Positions 7,029 through 15,560 of a stretch of DNA of 17,785 nucleotides are shown here, in pieces. Below the pieces are notes generated by a model. That model did not search any database. It worked only from the letters and a program-made list of their open reading frames with translations, and was not told the DNA's origin. A program made the position numbers and the translations under genes. Source of the stretch: Bacteroidales bacterium UBA6828 (GTDB taxonomy: Bacteria > Bacteroidota > Bacteroidia > Bacteroidales > Paludibacteraceae); NCBI GenBank assembly GCA_002452095.1, contig DKEG01000035.1:6378-24162 (forward strand), read 5' to 3'. Each line of letters starts with the position of its first letter. Positions within the stretch are counted from its first letter, which is position 1.

Positions 7029-10000
7029 TTAGAAACTGATTTCTACACCACCTTGGAAGGTACGACCAACAGGATAGGTATTGGAATACATACCTGCGAG
7101 GTCGTAGGTGGAGGTGGTAAGCGTAATTTCTGGGTCCATACCCGAGAACTTGGTAGCCGTCCACAAGTTGTCTGTCGAGAAATAGATACGGCAACGGGTC
7201 ATACGGGCTTTCTTGATGAGTTTGGTCGGGAAATCGTAGCCTATGGTCAGGTTCTTGATACGGAAATAGGAACCGTCCTCAAGATAACGCGACGAGATGG
7301 CGTTGGAGTTCTTGTTACCATTGAGCATTGCTTTCGGGTGAGTAGCGATGTCGCCTTTCTTTTCCCAACGCGACCAACCTTGTACCGAGTTTTCGATAGA
7401 CATCTGGTTGTAACCTACATAGGCACCATCAGCATCGGTGGACATACGGGTATAGTTGTAGATCTTGTTGCCGTAGGTGAAGTTGGTGTTTACGCTCAAG
7501 AAGATACCATTCCAACTGAGTTGGGTATTGAGACCGCCCGAGAAGAGAGGAGTAGCCTTGCCCACTACGTGTGCATTGGTAGCGTTGTAGTCGTTGGTAG
7601 TGGTCTTGTTGCCGTTCTCGTCCAACACATATTGTTCGTTCTCGTCCACTACATACCACAGCGGGTCACCGTTCTCGGGGTCAACACCCGCCCACTCTTT
7701 CATATACCAAGAGTAGATGTCCTGTCCCTCTTTGACCTGCTGGCTTACGCTGGAAGCAGTCTGCAAGAACGGACCATTCGGGGTTTTGGTTACGCGGTTG
7801 CGGTTGAAACCGATGTTGAAACCGATGTTCCAGTTCCATTTGTCGATATTGAGCACATTAGCATCCAAGCGATACTCAATACCCTGATTGCGAACAGAAC
7901 CTGCGTTCTTGGTAACCTCGAAGAAACCGGTAGAAGGCGCAACCGGCACATTGAGGAGCAGACCCGTATTGTCGGTATTGTAGAGGTCGATAGACATATC
8001 GATACGATCAATAAACGTAAGGTCGATACCCACAGCCGCCATATTGGCAGTTTCCCAGTGGAGAACAGGGTTAGCCAAACGGCTCGGCGTAGCCGAAACT
8101 TTGTTCTGATAAAGCGTATTGAGTGCATACGTGCCGAGATACTTGTATTCGGGGATATTGTTGTTACCCGTGATACCGTACGATGCACGCAGTTTGAGGA
8201 GCGAAACGACATCCTGCGATTTCATAAACTCCTCGTTGGAGATAAGCCACGAAGCAGCCACCGAGGGGAAATAACCCACGCGGTTCTTCGGAGCAAAGAT
8301 ACTGCTTGCCTCTGCGCGGAACGTTGCCGTCAGGAAATAGCGTTTGCCGTAGTCGTACTGCGCCTGAATAAACGTTGCCCAACTTGCGCCCGGAATTTCG
8401 TAACCGCCTACCGAGTAGGGAGTGGTAGAGTTGAGTGCGTCCACCCCATTCGGCATACCCGTACCGGCAGCATTGGTGTACTCGGATTTCCATGTGCTGT
8501 ACTCATATCCGAGCATACCGCTCAGGCTGTGCTTCCCCCACTGTCCGTTGGCTTTAAGGATATTGATTGTACCGAAACTTTTGCTCAAACCGATGCTGTT
8601 GTAGAGGTAGCCGTTGGCATACTCGGAGTCGAACGCACGCGGGTCGCGGTATTCAGTAGATTTATAGTAACCTGTGCTGAACGTGTTGGTGGTAGTGAAA
8701 TGCAGCCAATCGGTGAAATGCACATTAAAGACAAGCGTACCGTTGAAATCAAAGTTGTTCGACTTCGAGTAGTTGTACTGGGTGGTATTGAGTGCGTTCC
8801 ACTTACTCTGCGACCACCATTTGCCACCATTGTCGGAACGTGTATCGCCGTCCACATAGAGGTATTTGCCGGTAGAGTTGCCATTGGCATCGAGTTCGTA
8901 GGGGTTATCCCACGGCATCTTGTTGAAGGCGTCGTCGAGCATAGTCCACGAGGGAGCATAATCAATAGACGACTTGGAGAAAGAAGCACGCACGCTCATA
9001 TCGAGCCACTTGGTGAGGTCAGCATTCATAGAGAACTGACCGCTCACTTTCTGCATACCCGTGCATTTGAGGGTTCCTTCCTCACCGTAGTAACTGAGAC
9101 CTGCATAGTAGCCTATTTTCTCCGAACCACCCTTGACGGATACGTAGTAGTCTTGTACCACGCCTATGCGGAAGAACTCGTCCTGCCAGTTGTAGTCCTG
9201 TTGCAAGAGGCTCTTGGGGTACTGGCTGTTGAAAACCGTCTTCGAATAGAGCGACTTATGGAAATTGTACAACTCGGCGGAGTTCATCATCTTGTAGTTC
9301 TGATAGAGGGCTTGCTTGGCACCTGCGGTAGCCTTGATGTCCACCGACAGTTTGTCGTTTTTCTTACCCTGCTTAGTGGTAACGACAATAACACCACCTG
9401 CCGCGGCAGCACCATAAATCCCCGTAGCACCTGCGTCCTTAAGGACAGAGATAGTCTCTACATCCTGCGGGTTGAACGAAGCACCCATCACACCATCGAC
9501 GACATAGACAGGATCACTCGAAGCGGTGATAGAACCAGTACCGCGCACGCGAATCTGTGCTGCTTCACCCGGTTGACCACCCGCATTGGTAACCTGCACA
9601 CCAGCAATCTTACCTTGGAGCATATTACCTACATCGGATGTGGTTACATCGGTGAGTTGGTCAGCCGAAACAGTAACGACAGCCGATGACAACTCGGCTT
9701 TCTTTACCGACGAGTAACCCAGCGAGACAACCTCCTGCATCATGATAGCGTCGGATTGGAGAGTAACGCTCAAGTGCGGAGTAGCCTTGTGTTCCTGGGA
9801 CTTGTAGCCCATAAAGGAGAACACCAACGTAGCACCATTGTCCACCTCAATCTCATAGTTGCCATCGAAATCGGTGATTGTACCTGCTGTAGTTCCCTTG
9901 ACTACGATACTTGCTCCCGGCATACCGAGACCGTCCTCGGCAGAGGTAACTTGTCCTTTGACCGTAATCGACGCAAAGGCGGAAGTGGTACCCAAAAGCA

Positions 10001-10031
10001 ATGCCATACAAATAACATGAAATGTTTTCAT
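7029..10031 (-). CDS. susC: SusC-family TonB-dependent outer-membrane transporter
   Basis: This 1000-residue SusC/RagA protein imports glycan fragments across the outer membrane using TonB energy. A signal peptide of about 20 residues (ending SAFA) precedes a carboxypeptidase-D-regulatory-like domain at about 22-92 (ITVKGQV, GTITDFDGNYEIEV, FSFMGYKSQE). A candidate TonB box region MQEVVSLGYSSVKK follows at about 98-111. The plug domain at about 112-225 has IRVRGTGSI, DPVYVVDGV and IYGAAAAGGVIVVTTK. The rest is a beta-barrel ending with the C-terminal aromatic motif GGVEISF. It has no STN or anti-sigma signalling extension, so it is not a sigma-regulated transducer; control is more likely through the DeoR protein or an unlinked regulator. 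It follows the GH36 gene by 65 bp. Confidence 0.96.
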   Translation of the reverse strand: MKTFHVICMALLLGTTSAFASITVKGQVTSAEDGLGMPGASIVVKGTTAGTITDFDGNYEIEVDNGATLVFSFMGYKSQEHKATPHLSVTLQSDAIMMQEVVSLGYSSVKKAELSSAVVTVSADQLTDVTTSDVGNMLQGKIAGVQVTNAGGQPGEAAQIRVRGTGSITASSDPVYVVDGVMGASFNPQDVETISVLKDAGATGIYGAAAAGGVIVVTTKQGKKNDKLSVDIKATAGAKQALYQNYKMMNSAELYNFHKSLYSKTVFNSQYPKSLLQQDYNWQDEFFRIGVVQDYYVSVKGGSEKIGYYAGLSYYGEEGTLKCTGMQKVSGQFSMNADLTKWLDMSVRASFSKSSIDYAPSWTMLDDAFNKMPWDNPYELDANGNSTGKYLYVDGDTRSDNGGKWWSQSKWNALNTTQYNYSKSNNFDFNGTLVFNVHFTDWLHFTTTNTFSTGYYKSTEYRDPRAFDSEYANGYLYNSIGLSKSFGTINILKANGQWGKHSLSGMLGYEYSTWKSEYTNAAGTGMPNGVDALNSTTPYSVGGYEIPGASWATFIQAQYDYGKRYFLTATFRAEASSIFAPKNRVGYFPSVAASWLISNEEFMKSQDVVSLLKLRASYGITGNNNIPEYKYLGTYALNTLYQNKVSATPSRLANPVLHWETANMAAVGIDLTFIDRIDMSIDLYNTDNTGLLLNVPVAPSTGFFEVTKNAGSVRNQGIEYRLDANVLNIDKWNWNIGFNIGFNRNRVTKTPNGPFLQTASSVSQQVKEGQDIYSWYMKEWAGVDPENGDPLWYVVDENEQYVLDENGNKTTTNDYNATNAHVVGKATPLFSGGLNTQLSWNGIFLSVNTNFTYGNKIYNYTRMSTDADGAYVGYNQMSIENSVQGWSRWEKKGDIATHPKAMLNGNKNSNAISSRYLEDGSYFRIKNLTIGYDFPTKLIKKARMTRCRIYFSTDNLWTATKFSGMDPEITLTTSTYDLAGMYSNTYPVGRTFQGGVEISF

Positions 10032-10056
10032 CTGTACTTATTTTAGGGTTTTATTT

Positions 10057-10084
10057 AATTATGAATTATGAATTATGAATTATG
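10057..10084. repeat. 7-bp tandem repeat AATTATG, four units
   Basis: AATTATG is repeated at 10057, 10064, 10071 and 10078 and then broken by AATG. It sits in the 65-bp gap between GH36 and susC, about 25 bp upstream of the susC start on the minus strand. No promoter match is visible in the gap, so susC is probably read through from upstream or from an element I do not recognise. Confidence 0.93.
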
Positions 10085-10096
10085 AATGAAACAATT

Positions 10097-11968
10097 TCAT
10101 TTCTCTTTTACTTCGAGGAGATAGTTTCCGACAAAGTCGGCGGAGATGGTAGGGTTGTCGCCGCTTACCTCGAACACGGCAGGTGTCTCGGCGGTGTAGG
10201 TAGAGGCGGTATAGGTCTTGCCTCGCTCCAAACCGCGCAACTCAATCTGCCCTGTGTACCGGTCGGCATAGAAAGCATAGTACATAGCACCGTTTTGGCG
10301 AATGACATGCGCTTCGGGGTAGTCGTAACCATAGGTATAGAGGTTGAGATACTCGCCGCGGGCGAGGTCTTTCTCCTTATAGATACGCATCCAATGGCGG
10401 ATAAGTTGCTCTTTCTCGGGAGTGAGGAGGAACGATGCCGAAGCGTGTGGGTTGTCCTTCGGGTAGGTGAACTTCGTACCGATGACCGAGCCTGTACCTA
10501 TCTGCGAAGCGAAGTCGGTGCCACCGTCAGTAAGTTCGACATGGTCGCCATAATACGCCATCTGCGGCACCATAGCGGCATACGCCTTACGCTTCATACG
10601 CACCTGTGCCGACGAGGTGGGGTCGGACGCTACTGCCTGGTTGATAAACGGCAGGAGGTAGTAGTTCATTGAGCAACCGCATGGGCAGACCTGTACGACT
10701 GCGTGCGGGTGGCTCTTGCGTGCCACTGTATAGATATTTTCGAAATACGAAGGCAACTGCTCTACCGCCTGGTCGGGGTATTCAAGGTTGGAAGCCTCGT
10801 TGTAGTCGGGCATACAGCAGTTGAGGTGCTGTCCGTCGATCTTCAGCCCGTCGAAGTTCCACACATCAAGGAAACGATGCAGGAGATCGTCGGTATAAGC
10901 GATGGTAGCGGGATTGACAGGAGAGAGATACCAAGAGTCCCACCATGTGATATACTCGGGTGCGCCCTCGTAGGTACGGAGCAGCATCTCGGGGTGCTCT
11001 TTGAGAATACGTGTGTCGGGGTCAGCGGCAAGAGGTGCCCACCAGAGTTTGGCATACATACCGCGGCGGTGAATCTCGTCGGTCAGGCGGCGCATATCGC
11101 GGTCGCCACCGGGGAAACGGCTGTTGGTCTCCCAGTCGCCCTCGGCTATCTGGTAGCCGTCATCTACATCCACCCAGCGGAAACCGAGTTCGGCTACCTT
11201 GTCGAGGGTACCGATTACCTCGTCGATAGTAAACCGACGCTCATAGCCCCAAGCGCACCATACCGGTTCAAACGCCTCAGGTTCGGCAGGCTGCATACGG
11301 ATATTCTCGTCCGCCTGCATGACCTCGCTGAAAGTACGCAGCGCATTGAAAAAATCGCCCTTATGCTCATAGCGGAAAGCCGAGAAACAACGCAGGGTAT
11401 CACCGGTATTGAGGGTAAGCGGCTGCTCGTACTCATAACGGAGCGACATGGTAACCTTGTTGTCGTAGCGTTTCCACTCCACAGGCATAGAGATAAGACG
11501 TAGCACGGGTTCGAAGAGACCGATGGCGACACCGCCATTGCGCGTCCACAGATCCACCATAGGGATGCCGCCTCCGTAGTCGCAGTTGTTCATACCGAGG
11601 TAGTTCTTCTTATAAAAGCCCTCGCGGACGGGCAGTACCCAGTCGAGACGCGCAGAGGTGGACGACGGTTGGAGCGACCAGAGAACGGTATCCTCGGGCG
11701 AAACAGCAGTGCGGCACATCTCGTAGGCACGGACGGTAATGGGTTTACCAAGATTGACGTAGTAGGTCTCGATACGCGTGAGACCCGGGTAGGCAGCGAC
11801 AGGCGTAGAGGTTTGATGCTTTTCTACGATGACTCCGTTCTCGGAGTACGGGAACTGAGTCATCGTAGCCGCATCACACTCGAGCAGGTCGGTTTCAGGT
11901 TTAGGAGAACTACAACCTGCTGCAAGTGCTACAATACCAATTACTACTAACCAACAAACTTTTTTCAT
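10097..11968 (-). CDS. GH36-like lipoprotein, alpha-galactosidase/galactosaminidase candidate
   Basis: This 623-residue lipoprotein has lipobox LAAGC, with C19 acylated. An N-terminal beta-sandwich (about 30-230) is followed by a TIM barrel with WVDVDDGYQ at 265-273 and MYAKLWWAP at 304-312. FDGLKIDGQ at 372-380 makes D378 the likely nucleophile, and VASDPTSS at 446-453 makes D449 the likely acid/base. A C-terminal beta domain closes the protein. This order fits clan GH-D, family GH36. Where classical GH36 alpha-galactosidases have CSGGGRFD, this protein has CPCGCSMN at 428-435, so the usual Arg is lost and two Cys are added, which may change recognition at C2 of the sugar. A GH36 enzyme from Flavonifractor plautii is known to be a galactosaminidase. 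With AgaS in the same locus, galactosamine or GalNAc release is plausible here but unproven. Confidence 0.82.
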   Translation of the reverse strand: MKKVCWLVVIGIVALAAGCSSPKPETDLLECDAATMTQFPYSENGVIVEKHQTSTPVAAYPGLTRIETYYVNLGKPITVRAYEMCRTAVSPEDTVLWSLQPSSTSARLDWVLPVREGFYKKNYLGMNNCDYGGGIPMVDLWTRNGGVAIGLFEPVLRLISMPVEWKRYDNKVTMSLRYEYEQPLTLNTGDTLRCFSAFRYEHKGDFFNALRTFSEVMQADENIRMQPAEPEAFEPVWCAWGYERRFTIDEVIGTLDKVAELGFRWVDVDDGYQIAEGDWETNSRFPGGDRDMRRLTDEIHRRGMYAKLWWAPLAADPDTRILKEHPEMLLRTYEGAPEYITWWDSWYLSPVNPATIAYTDDLLHRFLDVWNFDGLKIDGQHLNCCMPDYNEASNLEYPDQAVEQLPSYFENIYTVARKSHPHAVVQVCPCGCSMNYYLLPFINQAVASDPTSSAQVRMKRKAYAAMVPQMAYYGDHVELTDGGTDFASQIGTGSVIGTKFTYPKDNPHASASFLLTPEKEQLIRHWMRIYKEKDLARGEYLNLYTYGYDYPEAHVIRQNGAMYYAFYADRYTGQIELRGLERGKTYTASTYTAETPAVFEVSGDNPTISADFVGNYLLEVKEK

Positions 11969-11984
11969 TTGTTTTCTCTTTTAT

Positions 11985-12016
11985 TCTAGAGAATCTAGAA
12001 TTTCTAGAAAATCTAG
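11985..12016. repeat. CTAG array with 9-bp period, four units
   Basis: TCTAG recurs at 11985, 11994, 12003 and 12012, exactly every 9 bp, with variable spacer bases (AGAA, AATT, AAAA, GATT). It fills the 59-bp gap between the amidohydrolase and GH36 genes and ends 16 bp upstream of the GH36 start. Same design as the arrays at 935-1015 and 15561-15592. Confidence 0.9.
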
Positions 12017-12027
12017 GATTTCTTTTT

Positions 12028-13140
12028 TTATTTATACTCTTTCAGGATACGGGCGGCGTTCTTGTTGTAGATCTTTTCCAGTACCGAGTCGGGCAGATAG
12101 AAGCCGGAGAGAGGCCAATGGTAGTTGAAATCGTGGATATAGAAATGCTCATCGGCGGTCTCATAGACACGGAAGATATTGTGGTACATATCCGCCCCCA
12201 TTCCGTTATCCGTACCGAAGACAACACGGTCCTGGTATTTGATAAGGAACTCGCGGGTGGCACGCGGGGTCTGCGCAGCCTCAGCCACACGGGCAGCGAT
12301 GTCCACGTAGAGATTGGGATACTTATCCAGCAGCGCACCGAGACGCGGCAGATCCTGGTTCATATTGAGGTAATGGCACGCAATGAAGATGGTGTTCGGG
12401 TTCTCGCGCACGGCATTCTCAAACGAAGCCATCAGACCGTTGTAGCCGAGGCAGCCGACCGCTGTGGTATCCACATGCCAAACAGCACCATTTGGCAGAC
12501 CATCGTTGTAGCGGTTCTGCGGCAGGTACATCCAGTAGGGCTCTGCAATATGGATAGAGATAGGCATGTGCAGTTCGCCGCACTTTGCCAAGACGGGTTG
12601 CAGACGCGGGTCGTCGAGGTGAATACCACGCCCCTCGGTGGGACGGGCGTAGAGGTCGCCCTCTCCTTTGTCGCCCATCTCGCCGACACCGACGACACCG
12701 AGGTTGTGGCATTTCTCGAGGTAAGCGATTGCCTCGTCGGCAGAACCGTCCTCGAGCATTTTAGTATAATCAAAACAACACCATACCTTAAAACGGTCGG
12801 GATAATCAGCATAACGCTCAAGGATTGTCTCCACGGGGTCGCCAATCCATGCGCAGTGCATCACGTGGGTCTCGGTGATACCGCAAGCGTCCATTGTCTT
12901 TACCCACTCGGCTACCTCTTCCGGGGAAGTGGCATAATCGTGGGAGTGGAGGTCGATAACGGGGAACTTGGCTTTCTCAACAAAGGTCTCGGGAATGTTA
13001 TTGACATTGACGGGACGATAGTCGTTGAGCAGGATGGTATCCATAGGACTCTCCACCTGTTTGGTGGCAGGTTGGTTGGTGCAAGCCACCATTGCCAAAG
13101 CGGCAAGACCGATTATAAGTGTTTTTTTCATATTGTTCAT
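12028..13140 (-). CDS. Lipoprotein amidohydrolase (Amidohydro_2-like TIM barrel)
   Basis: This protein of 370 residues from ATG at 13140 (367 if the inner ATG at 13131, encoding MKKTLIIG, is used) has a lipobox AMVAC (C20). It therefore acts outside the cytoplasmic membrane, which is unusual for this superfamily. Metal-binding motifs are in the expected order: DLHSH with H65 and H67, SIHIAEP with H197, IACHYLN with H256, and FGTDNG with D311. This resembles Amidohydro_2 proteins, a family that includes lactonases and decarboxylases. It lies between the PfkB kinase and GH36 genes. Possible roles are sugar-lactone hydrolysis or extracytoplasmic removal of an acyl or other substituent before import. 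The second would explain why no NagA-type deacetylase is present next to AgaS. Family confidence is good; the reaction is not known. Confidence 0.83.
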   Translation of the reverse strand: MNNMKKTLIIGLAALAMVACTNQPATKQVESPMDTILLNDYRPVNVNNIPETFVEKAKFPVIDLHSHDYATSPEEVAEWVKTMDACGITETHVMHCAWIGDPVETILERYADYPDRFKVWCCFDYTKMLEDGSADEAIAYLEKCHNLGVVGVGEMGDKGEGDLYARPTEGRGIHLDDPRLQPVLAKCGELHMPISIHIAEPYWMYLPQNRYNDGLPNGAVWHVDTTAVGCLGYNGLMASFENAVRENPNTIFIACHYLNMNQDLPRLGALLDKYPNLYVDIAARVAEAAQTPRATREFLIKYQDRVVFGTDNGMGADMYHNIFRVYETADEHFYIHDFNYHWPLSGFYLPDSVLEKIYNKNAARILKEYK

Positions 13141-13157
13141 TTTTTCCCTTATTGTCT

Positions 13158-13193
13158 TTAAGGACCTTAAAGTCCTTAATGTCCTTAAAGCCC
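13158..13193. repeat. 9-bp period array TTAAnnnCC, four units
   Basis: TTAAGGACC, TTAAAGTCC, TTAATGTCC and TTAAAGCCC follow one another at 13158, 13167, 13176 and 13185. The first units form an 8-bp stem TTAAGGAC/GTCCTTAA (13158-13165 with 13172-13179). The array fills the 60-bp gap between the PfkB kinase stop (13201) and the amidohydrolase start (13140). The sequence differs from the CTAG arrays but the period is the same. Confidence 0.9.
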
Positions 13194-13200
13194 CTTATTG

Positions 13201-14154
13201 TTATCCTTCGAAACCGAAGCGTTCTTTTGCCACGCGCTCCACGTCTTCTCGGGAGGTGAAGGCCCCCGTACCGCCGGCAGCGGTGGTATTGACTGCGCCC
13301 GTCATATTGCCGTAGCGTTGGCAGTCCTCAAGCGGTTTGCCCTGTACGAACTGCGAAATAAAGCCCGAGTTGAACGAATCGCCTGCGCCGATAGCGTCCA
13401 CCACTTGGGTGTTGAGCATTGCCTCTTGCTGATGACGAAGTCCGTCTTTGGTAAGCAGAAGCGAACCGCGGCTGCCCTGTTTGATAACCGCTGCATTGAT
13501 ATAGGGCATAATCTTGTCGATTGCCTCGCTGACCGTCTTGCTGCGGGTAAGGGCACAGAGTTCTTTCTCATTGGGCATAAAAACCGAGATGAGCGGCAGC
13601 ACCTCGCGATAATCCAGATCCCATTTCTCTACGGGGTCCCACTGGGTATCGAGGGAGGTGGTAACGCCGTTCTCTTTGGCAAGGCGCAGGATCTGCATCA
13701 GGTCGCGCTTGAGCGCACTCTGCATAAAGACGGACGAGATATGGATATGTTTGGTGGCAGTGAACACCTCGGGATTGATGTCTGCCAACCCCATAGCGTC
13801 CATTGCGCCTTGATAGGTTAGGTTGGCACGATCCTCGTCGTAGTTCATGCAGATTGTTGCCCCGGTGGCATACTTGTCGGTACGGATGAGGTAGCGGGTA
13901 TCGACATGCTTGGCTTGCAGGCTGCTTTCTACAAGGTCGCCAAAAGAGTCTTTGCCAATCATTCCACAGAAAGCCACCTTGCTGCCCAATGCAGCAGCAT
14001 TGGCAGCAAAGATAGCGGTACTACTACCGAGGGTGAGCGTCATCTTGTGGGCGAATTTCTCCTTGCCAATCTCCGGAAAGCCGTCAATTTGGTTGAGAAT
14101 CAAATCCACATTCAGTTCACCAAGGGCGATGATATCAAACAATGCACAATTCAT
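13201..14154 (-). CDS. PfkB-family carbohydrate kinase
   Basis: This 317-residue cytoplasmic ribokinase/PfkB kinase has the N-terminal signature region ALGELNVDLIL at 10-20, GGSS-like TLGSSTAIFAAN at 41-52, FCGMIGKDSFG at 62-72, and the C-terminal signature VVDAIGAGDSFNSGF at 251-265. D259 of GAGD is the expected catalytic base. PfkB members phosphorylate primary hydroxyls of sugars or sugar phosphates. Set between a GatZ-like and an AgaS gene on one side and hydrolases on the other, it could be the tagatose-6-phosphate kinase, or a kinase acting on the imported monosaccharide. The start at 14154 (MNCALFDI) leaves the normal family length. Sequence alone does not separate these substrates, so no gene symbol is given. 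Confidence 0.9.
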   Translation of the reverse strand: MNCALFDIIALGELNVDLILNQIDGFPEIGKEKFAHKMTLTLGSSTAIFAANAAALGSKVAFCGMIGKDSFGDLVESSLQAKHVDTRYLIRTDKYATGATICMNYDEDRANLTYQGAMDAMGLADINPEVFTATKHIHISSVFMQSALKRDLMQILRLAKENGVTTSLDTQWDPVEKWDLDYREVLPLISVFMPNEKELCALTRSKTVSEAIDKIMPYINAAVIKQGSRGSLLLTKDGLRHQQEAMLNTQVVDAIGAGDSFNSGFISQFVQGKPLEDCQRYGNMTGAVNTTAAGGTGAFTSREDVERVAKERFGFEG

Positions 14155-14296
14155 AGTTTATGCGTTGATGGGTTTATGAGTTTATGCGTGGTTTAATTGG
14201 TTTAACAAGTTAATGCGTTTATTCAGAATATAACTATTTCAACCCATTACTTTTTCAACACCGCATAAACCAATCAACTCCTAAACCTATTAACTA
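14155..14296. repeat. Self-complementary low-complexity spacer (GTTTATGCG family)
   Basis: This 142-bp gap between the GatZ-like gene and the PfkB kinase contains no ORF of note. Its first half is built of degenerate 7-11-bp units around GTTTATGCG, GTTTAATTG and GTTTAACAA; GTTTATGCG itself occurs twice. The second half carries the inverse, CGCATAAAC at 14262-14270, and AACCCAT at 14240-14246, complementary to ATGGGTT at 14168-14174. The two halves can therefore fold into an imperfect hairpin covering most of the gap. Confidence 0.7.
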
Positions 14297-15526
14297 TTAT
14301 TTAATGTAATCGTTCAAGTCGATGAGGTTGAAAGCACGGTAGTACTTGTCCATGTTGTGCTCAATACGCATCAGGACTACCTCTTCGGCGTGGATACCGA
14401 GGTGCTCAAGGTTATCGTAGAGCATTTGGCGTGCTACCAGTGCTTCGGGGGTTTGCCAGATATAGCGGCAGCCGGTCTTCACGAGCCACAGTTGGCGGTC
14501 CGGATTGACCTCTTTGAGGTCTTTGCCGACCTCTTCGCCGTGGAGCCACTTTTTCCAGCGCCCGGACTCATACACTTTCTGCCAGAGTACATCGGTGATA
14601 TGGCTGAGTTGTGCCACACGGCCTGCCTCGAACTGCTTTTTCTCCTCCTGTTCGAGTTCAGCCAAAGCGTCGTACTCGTTCATCGTAAACTCGGGACCTA
14701 CGTTGGCGGCTCCCATACCCGACAGCGGATACTCCTCGGGGTTGCTGACATCGTCGGTATAATGTCCTTTGATATAACTGCCGTAGGGGCGTACTTTGGC
14801 GGTCAGTTCGCGTGCCACCTCGGGGTCGAAAGTGGTGGTATGCAGGTCGGTACCCACCTTACCTACGATGAAGCAAGGCCATACGTCTGCGAGTCCGACT
14901 TCAGCCAAACCGGCTTTCAGTCCGGTAAGGAACGTATCGAAAGTTTTCTCATCTGCCAGTCCGCCGTGTACCTCTTCGGTACCCACCTCATACGAAATAG
15001 GAGCGATATGGTGCGCCTTGCGGAAGTTCTCGGCATGGAGAATCAGTTCCACGGTACGTTTCACTACCACGTGAATATCAATGATTTGTCCCTTGGGCAG
15101 GAAAATATCCACGGTAGGATCAACGTGAATCAGGTCGTAACCGGCAAGGATAGCGGCTTCGTAGGATTTCTTCACGCCCTCCATAGCACGCTCGGTGTCC
15201 CAACGCTCAATCGACTGTTTATCCTTGAGCCACGGACCTCCGTGGTCGATAGCCACTACATACTGACCGGTATAGTGAACCGCCTCAGCCTCGCGGCGCA
15301 GTACCTTGGTAAACTCGGCCTGGGTCATACCCGTATAGCCGCCGTCGCAGTCCACCTGGTTGAGGGTGGTAGCGAAATAGATAGGAGCATTATTGCGTTT
15401 GGCAGCGCGGAACGACGCGCGGATTACCGACAACGAGTTGGGGCAAGCCGCAAACAAAGTACGGGGTACACCGGTTTTCTCTTTCAGTTCCTCCATCACG
15501 CGGAGGATGTTTTCTGTCTTTGCCAT
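14297..15526 (-). CDS. GatZ/KbaZ-like tagatose-bisphosphate aldolase subunit or tagatose-6-phosphate 4-epimerase
   Basis: This 409-residue cytoplasmic protein belongs to the GatZ/KbaZ-like family. Recognisable motifs are NQVDCDGGYTGMTQAEF at 56-72, VAIDHGGPWL at 91-100, HVDPTVD at 134-140, YEVGTEEVHGG at 179-189, and NVGPEFTMNEYDAL at 275-288 (the VGPALTF-like segment). In E. coli, GatZ and KbaZ support the catalytic aldolase subunits GatY and KbaY. No GatY/KbaY partner is present here. Homologues of GatZ have been described as C4 epimerases of ketohexoses, their phosphates or uronates, so this protein may itself convert tagatose-6-phosphate to fructose-6-phosphate. It follows agaS after 74 bp of CTAG repeats. 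Family assignment is good; subunit versus stand-alone epimerase is open. Confidence 0.85.
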   Translation of the reverse strand: MAKTENILRVMEELKEKTGVPRTLFAACPNSLSVIRASFRAAKRNNAPIYFATTLNQVDCDGGYTGMTQAEFTKVLRREAEAVHYTGQYVVAIDHGGPWLKDKQSIERWDTERAMEGVKKSYEAAILAGYDLIHVDPTVDIFLPKGQIIDIHVVVKRTVELILHAENFRKAHHIAPISYEVGTEEVHGGLADEKTFDTFLTGLKAGLAEVGLADVWPCFIVGKVGTDLHTTTFDPEVARELTAKVRPYGSYIKGHYTDDVSNPEEYPLSGMGAANVGPEFTMNEYDALAELEQEEKKQFEAGRVAQLSHITDVLWQKVYESGRWKKWLHGEEVGKDLKEVNPDRQLWLVKTGCRYIWQTPEALVARQMLYDNLEHLGIHAEEVVLMRIEHNMDKYYRAFNLIDLNDYIK

Positions 15527-15560
15527 AGTTGTTTGTTGTTTTTAGGGGTTTCTATAAACT

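Noticed and set aside
7053..9689. Long plus-strand open frame opposite susC (878 codons)
   Set aside because: It lies wholly antisense to a clear TonB-dependent receptor, has no recognisable domain, and is explained by the codon composition of the real gene. The same applies to plus-strand frames opposite GH31, SusD, the GatZ-like gene and others.
10032..10096. Promoter for susC
   Set aside because: No TAnnTTTG match was found on the minus strand in this gap; only the 7-bp repeat is visible.
12028..13140. NagA/AgaA-type N-acetylgalactosamine-6-phosphate deacetylase
   Set aside because: The protein is a lipoprotein outside the cytoplasm and its motifs fit the Amidohydro_2 type rather than NagA, so it cannot act on a cytoplasmic sugar phosphate.
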